NCBI RefSeq assembly: GCF_000626675.1
Contig: NZ_CP006842.1
Location: 1,550,001 to 1,614,000, forward strand
DNA: 64,000 nt
Direction of reading: 5' to 3'
From: Corynebacterium glyciniphilum AJ 3170
GTDB taxonomy: Bacteria > Actinomycetota > Actinomycetes > Mycobacteriales > Mycobacteriaceae
Shown here one piece after another: positions 57,312-64,000 of this stretch. The position numbers were made by a program, and so were the translations under genes. The notes beneath the pieces are model-generated. The model worked only from the letters and a program-made list of their open reading frames with translations, searched no databases and was not told where the DNA came from. Within the stretch, counting starts at the first letter, position 1. Every line of letters begins with the position of its first letter.

Positions 57312-58717
57312 GAGGTGGCAACCTCTCTTTCGCTCGGGTCTGGGGCAGGGTCTGTGTCAGGGTCGGCGTCGCGGTCGACGGGCAGGGGAGGTGAGTTCGT
57401 CGCCCGGGCCCACAGGAGGCCGATGATTCCGCCGATGACCGCGGGCAGGATCCAGCCGGCGTCGTCGGAGAACAGGGGGAGGAAGGAGAACGTGTCGTTG
57501 ATCTGGTCGGTGAGGATGCCGGCGGTCTTCACTGCGTCGAGCACGGCGACGATGCCCGCACCGATGACGGCGCCGACGTAGACGGGGCGGCGTCCGCCGA
57601 AGAAGCGGTCCAGCAGAGCCAGGACGATCAGTGTCATTCCCAGCGGGTAGAGCAGGAAGAGGATCGGCAGGGCGGTGTCGAGGACGGTCTGCAGACCGAA
57701 GTTTGCGATCACCAGGCCCAGTCCGGCGTGGACGAGCACCCACTGGTGGTAGGACAGCCAGGTGAACTGTCGGGAGAAGTAGTCCGCCACGGAGGTGATG
57801 CAGGCGACGTTGGTGGTCAGACCGGTCAGCAGGACGACCGTGCCGATCATCGCGAGTCCGGGCGTACCCAGCAGGGTGCGGGCGGACTCCGCGAGGACGG
57901 TGCCACCGTTGTCCGGACGTCCGATGGCGTCGACCCCGGAGCCGCCGAGCCAGGCGGTGGAGATGTGCAGCAGCGCCAGTCCGACGGCGGTGATGACGCC
58001 GGCCTTGAGGAAGACGGAGGTGGTGCCTCGGCGGGACGTCACGCCGAGGGTGGCGATCTGCTGGATGAAGACTCCGGCGAACACCAGTGCGGCGAGCACG
58101 TCCATGGTCAGGTAGCCCTCGGTGAGGCCGAGGAGGAAGCCACCGTCGTCGTATGGGGAAACTGGATCATGCAGGTCGCCCATCGGTGAGACCAGTGAGC
58201 GCACGATGATGATGACCAGCAGGGCCGAGAACACCGGGGTGAGGAACTTGCCGATCCTGTCGACGAGTTTTCCGGGGCTCAGTGACAGGTAGACCGACAC
58301 CGCGGTGAACACCACGGAGAACACCGGCAGGATCCACGCACTTGTCGCGATGTCGGCGGGGAGGTTCGGTTTCACCGTGATCTCGTGCACCACCGAGGTG
58401 GTGCGGGGAATGACGTACAGCGGGCCGAGGGTGAGAAAGAGCAGGAAGCAGAAGACCGCGGCGAAGGCGGGGCTGATTCGGCTGGCGAGCCGGAAGACGT
58501 CCCCGCGCACGCTGGTCAAGGCGATGATGGCCAGCAGGACCAGGCCGACGCCGGTGATGAGGAAGCCGCTCATCGGCTCCCACATCGCGTTGCCCGCCGC
58601 CTGGCCGACCATGGGGGCGAAGATGATGTTGCCCGCTCCGAGGAACATCGCGAACAGCAGCAGGCCCAGGGCGAGTATCTGGAACCGTGAGAGTTGTCGG
58701 TCACCGGTCTGTCTCAT
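57308..58717 (-). CDS. BrnQ/LIVCS-family branched-chain amino-acid transporter
   Basis: A 469-aa permease with about 12 membrane segments of the LIVCS family: MFLGAGNIIFAPMVGQAAGN is its typical opening. In C. glutamicum BrnQ takes up Ile, Leu and Val; here the genomic context suggests another, possibly D- or cyclic, amino acid. First gene of the operon with the DadA-like and OCD-like genes, divergent from a PucR-type regulator. GGAAGGATG is its ribosome binding site. Confidence 0.88.
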   Translation of the reverse strand: MRQTGDRQLSRFQILALGLLLFAMFLGAGNIIFAPMVGQAAGNAMWEPMSGFLITGVGLVLLAIIALTSVRGDVFRLASRISPAFAAVFCFLLFLTLGPLYVIPRTTSVVHEITVKPNLPADIATSAWILPVFSVVFTAVSVYLSLSPGKLVDRIGKFLTPVFSALLVIIIVRSLVSPMGDLHDPVSPYDDGGFLLGLTEGYLTMDVLAALVFAGVFIQQIATLGVTSRRGTTSVFLKAGVITAVGLALLHISTAWLGGSGVDAIGRPDNGGTVLAESARTLLGTPGLAMIGTVVLLTGLTTNVACITSVADYFSRQFTWLSYHQWVLVHAGLGLVIANFGLQTVLDTALPILFLLYPLGMTLIVLALLDRFFGGRRPVYVGAVIGAGIVAVLDAVKTAGILTDQINDTFSFLPLFSDDAGWILPAVIGGIIGLLWARATNSPPLPVDRDADPDTDPAPDPSEREVATS

Positions 58718-58869
58718 GACGGTGGCATCCTTCCGGGGAGGTGTGTGGTGTCACTCATTCAAGCAGTGCGGGTGTGACACAGACTTCGTTGAATCATCTA
58801 TGGTTGAGGCGGAATCTTTGGAAGGTTAGACAAGTCATGGTGGTCTGCCATGGAGTGAGGAGCAGCACC

Positions 58870-60600
58870 GTGCAGGGGAGCCGGAACGGTATGCCGTTGG
58901 GGCGCGTGGTTGCGGCGCTGGATCCCCTCGTGACGGCAGCGACGGGGACACCTGACTGCACGGCGGAATCGGGGACGCCAGGAGCTGCGGCGGCAGGATT
59001 GTCGAGCCGGGTGAACTCGGTCGCCATGGTCGACCCGGAGGACGTCAGTGCGCAGGTCGAGCTCCGTCAACCGGTGCTACCGGAGGTGGACCTCGTCGCC
59101 ATGGTCGGTGTCACCGAAGAGCTGGCGGCGCAGTGGCTGGAATCCCTGCTGGACAGGCCGGTCGGGGTGTTGGTCAAAGAGAACATCGTCGGACGTCGGT
59201 TGTGCGACGCCGCAGCACGACTTTGTGTGGTGGTCATCGCGGTCGACCCCCGGGCACGCTGGGACGTCGTGCTCTCACGCCTTCGTCGACTACTGGACGA
59301 GGACCGTCCGGAGGAAGGGTCGGTCCGGGACTCCAGCGCGCGGGCATCGGTAAACACCCTGTCTGAACTGGCGAATCTTATCGCCGACGGCGTGCGGGGG
59401 ATGGTCACCATCGAGGACCGCACGAACCGGGTGCTCGCCTATTCACCGTCGGAGAGCACCGCCGATGAAATGCGCACACGGGCGATCCTCGGACGGGCCG
59501 CCTCGCGGGAGGTTATGGAGATGTTCTCGCGCCGGGGTGTGCTCACCACATTGGCGGGTACCACCACCGTGGTGGAGCTGCCGGCCGAACCGTCGATCGG
59601 GATGAATCGACGCCTTATCACCGGGATCCACGGTCCTGACGGGGATCCGCTGGGATCGGTGTGGGTGCAGCAAGGAGAGCGGGAGTTCGCGGACGACGCT
59701 GAAACACTGCTACGTGGTGGCGCGGTGAGCGCCGCCGCGCTGATGGTGCAGGCGCGGTTGTCGGCTTCGTCGGCGGAGGAGGTGATGACCCGGCGCCTCT
59801 TCGGCGAGGACGGCGGGGTCGACGGCAGGACGGCAGGTTCGCTGTTGCAGTTCCCGCCGACGGGCAGCTACACGGTGATCGGCTTCGCTACCGGTGAGGC
59901 TGCAGGCTCTGCAAAGGCTGAAGACACGGCTGGTGTCGCAAGTGCCGCGGATGACGAAGCGACGAGAGGAGTGTCGCGTGGGGCCATGGAGTTCCTCGGA
60001 CGGCGACTTCAGCTCCACGTGCAGGCGTACGCCGCCGGCGGCCGGGTGAGTCTCGTCGGACACCGTGCCTATGTACTGGTGCCCGAGGACGGCGACACCG
60101 GCGGCAGCCGGCTCATCGGTTGGGTGGAGCAATTGTTGCGACGGTTCGACGGCGATGAGACAGTGAGCACCCGTCGGGTACGCGCCGCGGTAGCCACGCC
60201 CGTGGACGGCCTCGACGCGGTGGCGGCAGCACGCTGTGAGGTCGACCGGGTGCTGGACTCACCGGCGGTTCACCGGCAGCGGGTGACGTCGCTGACGAAG
60301 TCCCGGACGACGGTGCTGCTGGGGGAGATCTTCCTACTGCTGTCTATGCGTCCGGAACTCGAGGATCCCCGGCTTACAGTGGTCAGGGAATACGACGAGA
60401 CGCACGGGACATCGCTTATCGAAAGCCTGGTGGCGTATCTGCATGCTGGCATGAACGTCCGTGATGCGGCGAGGGCGCTGACCGTCCACCCGAACACCCT
60501 GCGGTACCGGATTGAACGGGCCGAACAGCTTTCCGGCCTGGACCTGCAGGATGCCGGCGACAGATTGTTGACGACCCTGCAGCTGGAGTTGCAGCGCTAG
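58870..60600 (+). CDS. PucR/CdaR-family transcriptional regulator
   Basis: A 576-aa regulator with an N-terminal PucR-like domain (around residues 85-125), a GGDEF-like middle segment and a C-terminal PucR HTH (LVAYLHAGMNVRDAARAL, then VHPNTLRYRIERAEQLSGLD). The GTG at 58870 is chosen for the GAGGAG 7 nt upstream; earlier in-frame starts add a non-conserved stretch. It is divergent from the transporter operon, its probable target. Its stop overlaps that of the LysR gene. Confidence 0.88.
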   Translation: MQGSRNGMPLGRVVAALDPLVTAATGTPDCTAESGTPGAAAAGLSSRVNSVAMVDPEDVSAQVELRQPVLPEVDLVAMVGVTEELAAQWLESLLDRPVGVLVKENIVGRRLCDAAARLCVVVIAVDPRARWDVVLSRLRRLLDEDRPEEGSVRDSSARASVNTLSELANLIADGVRGMVTIEDRTNRVLAYSPSESTADEMRTRAILGRAASREVMEMFSRRGVLTTLAGTTTVVELPAEPSIGMNRRLITGIHGPDGDPLGSVWVQQGEREFADDAETLLRGGAVSAAALMVQARLSASSAEEVMTRRLFGEDGGVDGRTAGSLLQFPPTGSYTVIGFATGEAAGSAKAEDTAGVASAADDEATRGVSRGAMEFLGRRLQLHVQAYAAGGRVSLVGHRAYVLVPEDGDTGGSRLIGWVEQLLRRFDGDETVSTRRVRAAVATPVDGLDAVAAARCEVDRVLDSPAVHRQRVTSLTKSRTTVLLGEIFLLLSMRPELEDPRLTVVREYDETHGTSLIESLVAYLHAGMNVRDAARALTVHPNTLRYRIERAEQLSGLDLQDAGDRLLTTLQLELQR

Positions 60601-61568
60601 GCGGGGGCATTGAAGCTGAACCCCGTCCACGTGGTGAAGTCCGGCAGCGACACCTCGTCCGGCGGTGTGCTCGTGATGAGAGCCAGGAACTCTTCGGCGG
60701 CCGGGGAGAGCGAACGGGTGGTGTCCACCAGCACACCGATTCTGCGGGTGACTGGCTCTCCCCGGAACGGACGGAGCGCGACGCCTGGCACGCGGGTCAT
60801 CGGGATGACGAAGCCGGGGACCGCAGAGATCCCGAGGTTCGCCGCGCACAGGCCTGTGACCGCGGAGATCGTCCCGGCGGTCACTGTCTGGGACGGGTGG
60901 ATCCCCCGTGCCGCCAATTCGCGGTCGGTGATGCGTCGCACGGAGCTGGCCTCGGTGAAGGAGACGAAGGAGCGGCCCGCCAAATCGTCCCAGTCGATGC
61001 CGGGTTTCTGTGCCAGCGCATGGGTGGCGGGCAGGATGCAGGCGAAGCGCTCCTCGGCGATGGGGGAGAAGTCGAAGTGGTCCGGCAGGCTTCCGATGAG
61101 TTCCGGGTCCTCGGCGGTGATGGCGAGGTCCACGGAGCCGTAGCGGCATTCCTCGATGATGTTGGCCGCCATGAGGTCCTGGAGGTTGATGCTGACGTTG
61201 GGGAAAGAGCGTCGGAAACGGTCGATGAACGGGGGCAGGAGTGTCGCCGCCAGTGACGGCAGAGTCGCCAGCCGGAGATGGCCGTTGGGACCGCTGAGGT
61301 AACTGGCGACGTTGTTCATCTCACGGTCATAGGTCTGCAGGATCACCAGTGCGGCGCGGAGGAACTCGGTGCCGGCGTCGGTGAGGGCGAAGCTGCGTGT
61401 GGTTCGCTCGAACAGTCGGGTTCCGGTGGCTTTCTCCACCTGCGAGACGATCCTGCTCAAGGAGGACTGGGACTGGCTCAATCGTTCGGCGGCGGGGGTG
61501 AATCCGCCCTGGTCAGCGACGCAGGCGATGACCCGCATCTGGCCCACCGTGATGTCAGTTATCCGCAT
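60597..61568 (-). CDS. LysR-family transcriptional regulator
   Basis: A 323-aa LTTR. HTH at residues 8-60 (VGQMRVIACVADQGGFTPAA, SQSQSSLSRIVSQVEKATGT), then the two-lobe effector domain. The start at 61568 is set by a TAGATT box (minus strand) 8 nt upstream; the 17 extra residues of the longer frame cover the promoter. It is divergent from the CitMHS transporter gene, 143 bp between starts, the usual arrangement for control of the neighbour. Confidence 0.9.
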   Translation of the reverse strand: MRITDITVGQMRVIACVADQGGFTPAAERLSQSQSSLSRIVSQVEKATGTRLFERTTRSFALTDAGTEFLRAALVILQTYDREMNNVASYLSGPNGHLRLATLPSLAATLLPPFIDRFRRSFPNVSINLQDLMAANIIEECRYGSVDLAITAEDPELIGSLPDHFDFSPIAEERFACILPATHALAQKPGIDWDDLAGRSFVSFTEASSVRRITDRELAARGIHPSQTVTAGTISAVTGLCAANLGISAVPGFVIPMTRVPGVALRPFRGEPVTRRIGVLVDTTRSLSPAAEEFLALITSTPPDEVSLPDFTTWTGFSFNAPA

Positions 61569-61576
61569 ACTGCAAG

Positions 61577-61582
61577 AATCTA
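61577..61582 (-). promoter_or_regulatory. Leaderless -10 box of the LysR gene
   Basis: TAGATT on the minus strand, 8 nt before the ATG at 61568. Confidence 0.55.
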
Positions 61583-61711
61583 TGCAATATTGTTGTTTGA
61601 CGCAACTAAATGGCATTGTTCATACTGAGGTCGTCCACGCGATCCAGGTCACAGCCTGGCACCGGCTGCCGCAAGATCACCGGGTCGCAGTTACGTCGAT
61701 AGGAGAGCCAC

Positions 61712-63085
61712 GTGCTTGCTCTGTTCGGATTCCTCACGGTGGGGATCTTCCTGGCGCTGACCCTGTTCACCCGGACCTCGGTCCTGGTGGGCCTGGTGCT
61801 CGTGCCGATCATCTTCGCGGTCCTCGCCGGACGAGGCCGCGACCTCGGAGACTTCATCGGCGACGGCCTGCTGCAGGTCGCCCCCATCGCGGTGATGATG
61901 ACCTTCGCCATCCTGTTCTTCGCCGTCATGATGGAGGCAGGCCTGTTCGACCCGCTGATCCGCCGGATGGTCAGCTGGGCCAAAGGCGATCCCGTCAAGA
62001 TCGCCATCGGCACCGCAGTCGTGACGATGTGTGTCCACCTCGACGGCGACGGCGCGGCGACCTTCCTGATCACCCTGTCGGCCTTCCTGCCGATCTACCG
62101 GCGCATCGGTATGCGACCGCTGGCACTCACCGCCATCGTTGCCCTCGGCGCCGGCCTGATGAACATCCTGCCCTGGGGCGGTCCCACGCTGCGTGCCATG
62201 GCAGCGCTGGACATGACCGCGGCAGAAGTATTCACCCCGATGATCATCCCCATGATCGCCGGCGGGGTGTGGGTCCTTTTCGCCAGCTACCTCATCGGAC
62301 GCATGGAGCGCAAGCGTCTCGGAACGATCTCGCTGGACGCTCCGGTGCCAGTGGCTGTGGGCTCTGGTGGCGACGAGATCCCCGCACAGGACGGGACCGT
62401 TGATGTTCCCGCGGAGCAGGATCACACTGACCATGCTGACCATGCCCGGCGCGACCACGGTGTCCCGCGGTGGCGTATGGCGGTCAACCTGATCCTCACC
62501 CTGACGCTGGTGGTCGTGCTGTTCACCCATGCGGTCCCGATGGAGGTCTGTTTCATCGTCGCCTTCACCATCGCTGCCTGCGTGAATATCCCGAAGTGGA
62601 AGGACCAGCAACAGCTGTTCCGTGAGCACGGAGCCAACGTGGTGCTGGTGACCTCCATGGTCTTCGCTGCCGGCGTGTTCACCGGCATCCTCGGTAACAC
62701 CGGGATGATCGAGAACATGGCCCAGAGCCTGGCAGATGTCATCCCCGAGAGCTTCGGCGGAATCCTGCCCGTCCTTGTCTCGGTCGTGTCGATGCCGCTG
62801 AGCCTGGTGTTCACCCCCGACGCGTTCTACTTCGGCGTGCTCCCGGTATTCGCACACACCGCCGAGGTCATGGGCGTCGACCCGGCGATGATCGCCCGCG
62901 GTGCCATCGCCGGGCAGATGACCACCGGCTTCCCGCTCAGCCCGCTGACCGCCTCCACATTCATCCTGATCGGCATGGCGAAGGTGGAACTGGGCAAACA
63001 CCAGCGCTTCACATTCCTCTGGGCATGGGGCACCACTCTGGTGATCACCGTGACCGCGATCATCACCGGCGCACTGACGTTCTAG
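61712..63085 (+). CDS. CitMHS-family citrate/metal transporter
   Basis: A 457-aa transporter of the CitMHS family (citrate-Mg2+ or citrate-Ca2+ symport), with about 12 membrane segments (FLTVGIFLALTLFTRTSVLV; HLDGDGAATFLITLSAFLPI; later VFTPDAFYFGVLPVFAHTAE). The middle loop (about 215-255) is acidic and His-rich. GTG 61712 follows AGGAGA. It is followed 20 bp later by the DUF1446 gene, probably one operon for uptake and use of a tricarboxylate-like compound. Confidence 0.9.
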   Translation: MLALFGFLTVGIFLALTLFTRTSVLVGLVLVPIIFAVLAGRGRDLGDFIGDGLLQVAPIAVMMTFAILFFAVMMEAGLFDPLIRRMVSWAKGDPVKIAIGTAVVTMCVHLDGDGAATFLITLSAFLPIYRRIGMRPLALTAIVALGAGLMNILPWGGPTLRAMAALDMTAAEVFTPMIIPMIAGGVWVLFASYLIGRMERKRLGTISLDAPVPVAVGSGGDEIPAQDGTVDVPAEQDHTDHADHARRDHGVPRWRMAVNLILTLTLVVVLFTHAVPMEVCFIVAFTIAACVNIPKWKDQQQLFREHGANVVLVTSMVFAAGVFTGILGNTGMIENMAQSLADVIPESFGGILPVLVSVVSMPLSLVFTPDAFYFGVLPVFAHTAEVMGVDPAMIARGAIAGQMTTGFPLSPLTASTFILIGMAKVELGKHQRFTFLWAWGTTLVITVTAIITGALTF

Positions 63086-63105
63086 CTTTCTAGGAGATAT
63101 CTTCG

Positions 63106-64000
63106 ATGCCAACCATCAGAATCGGATCCGGCGCAGGGTTCGCCGGTGACCGTCTCGACCCGGCCGTCAAACTCGCGAAAGACGGGGGCCTCGACTACCT
63201 CGTGTTCGAGTGCCTCGGGGAGCGCACCGTCGCAGCAGGGCAGCTCCGCCGGCTCAGTGACCCGGACACCGGGTACGACCCGCTGCTGGAGACCAGAATG
63301 CGCGCCGTCCTGCCACACACCGTGGCCCAGGGAACAACCGTGGTGACGAACTCGGGCGCCGCGAACCCTGAAGCCGCCGCCCGTCTGATCGCCCGCGTCG
63401 CCGCCGAGGTGGTGCCGGACCGGACGGTCACCGTGGCCTACCTGACCGGCGACAGCGTCCTGTCCGAGATTCGCTCCGCGGACCCGGACGTCTGGGAGAC
63501 CGGCGAGCCGTTGTCGTCCGACGACACCGGACTGGTCTCCGCGCACGCCTACCTCGGCGTCGAGCACGTCCTGCCGGCCTTCGGAGCAGGTGCGGACGTC
63601 ATCGTCACCGGACGGTTGGCCGACCCCTCCCTGTTCCTGGCACCGATGGTCCACGAATTCGGCTGGCAGCTCGACGACTGGGCGCGGCTGGGCGCCGGAA
63701 CCTTCGTCGGCCACCTGCTGGAATGCGCCGGGCAGGTCACCGGAGGCTACTTCGCCGACCCGGTGACCAAACCCGTGCCCGGCATGGAAGACCTCGGGTT
63801 CCCCTTCGCCGACATCAGCGCTGACGGCACCGCGGTGCTGGGCAAACTCGCCGACACCGGCGGCATGCTCACCCGGCAGACGGTGCGTGAACAGACGCTT
63901 TACGAAGTAGCTGACCCATCGGCCTACCTCACCCCGGACGTGACCGCCGACTTCTCCGGCGTTCACCTCGACGAGGTGGGACCCGACGCCGTGCGGGTCA
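63106..64000 (+). CDS. DUF1446 / AtuA-family protein (3' end outside window)
   Basis: First 298 residues of an acyclic-terpene-utilisation AtuA/DUF1446 protein, beginning MPTIRIGSGAGFAGDRLDPA and containing LDYLVFECLGERT, VVTNSGAANPEAAARLIA and GADVIVTGRLADPSLFLAPM. The ATG at 63106 has a TAGGAGATAT ribosome binding site. The reading frame is open to the window edge. AtuA was named in terpene catabolism, but here it follows a citrate-type transporter, so the substrate is probably a carboxylate. Its activity is unknown. Confidence 0.88.
   Translation, partial: MPTIRIGSGAGFAGDRLDPAVKLAKDGGLDYLVFECLGERTVAAGQLRRLSDPDTGYDPLLETRMRAVLPHTVAQGTTVVTNSGAANPEAAARLIARVAAEVVPDRTVTVAYLTGDSVLSEIRSADPDVWETGEPLSSDDTGLVSAHAYLGVEHVLPAFGAGADVIVTGRLADPSLFLAPMVHEFGWQLDDWARLGAGTFVGHLLECAGQVTGGYFADPVTKPVPGMEDLGFPFADISADGTAVLGKLADTGGMLTRQTVREQTLYEVADPSAYLTPDVTADFSGVHLDEVGPDAVRV

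Overview
This window reads as the chromosome of a high-GC Corynebacterium (order Mycobacteriales). The evidence is the gene order ffh-rpsP-rimM-trmD...rplS...lepB-rnhB-DUF2469-yraN-comM-dprA-xerC, then rpsB-tsf-pyrH-frr-cdsA-rlmN-dxr-rip1-ispG-pbp-map. An antigen-85-like mycolyltransferase, a D-arabitol cluster of the rbtT/mtlD/atlR/xylB type known from C. glutamicum, and many start codons only 6-8 nt downstream of a TANNNT -10 hexamer (leaderless mRNAs) agree with this. I found no tRNA, rRNA or CRISPR array.

Layout. 1-9126: translation and RNA-modification genes (ffh, rpsP, rimM, trmD, tex, rplS), with gdhA between rpsP and rimM and a short DUF222-like protein plus an unknown gene before tex. 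9127-12950: an accessory insert (DASS carboxylate transporter, LacI regulator, secreted mycolyltransferase) between rplS and lepB. 13006-15477: lepB, rnhB, DUF2469, yraN. 15474-26659: comM, split in its Walker A lysine codon by a 9.6-kb serine-integrase element (16196-25794). 26683-28956: dprA, frameshifted by a perfect 14-bp tandem duplication, then xerC. 28998-43504: M23 peptidase, rpsB, tsf, pyrH, frr, cdsA, rlmN, dxr, rip1, ispG, a class B PBP and map. 43580-46749: a CMD-family protein and an unusual lipoprotein/Ala-Gly-rich protein pair with an AT-rich seam. 46953-53497: siderophore-binding lipoprotein and the polyol cluster. 53640-64000: esterase, VOC protein, a D-amino-acid oxidation/imine-reduction/transport set with a PucR-type regulator, and LysR + CitMHS transporter + DUF1446 protein, the last cut by the window edge.

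The element in comM is the most interesting part. It carries a large serine integrase, a RepA-like AAA ATPase, seven copies of an 11-bp CTAGAACGGTC repeat (candidate replication origin), an AT-rich hairpin, a small HNH endonuclease, an operon of five unrecognised small genes, and at its right end three unrelated-looking proteins with the same plan: one N-terminal membrane segment followed by a helical cytoplasmic domain, each with its own leaderless promoter. No capsid, tail, portal, large terminase or conjugation gene was recognised, so it looks like a phage satellite or a small integrative plasmid. Both junctions are readable to the base: a 2-bp AA core restores an intact ComM reading frame, and the two element ends form an imperfect 22+2+22 bp palindrome, as expected of a serine-integrase attP. 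The ComM N-terminus reads in frame into the integrase. With dprA also frameshifted, two DNA-transformation genes in the same cluster are damaged.
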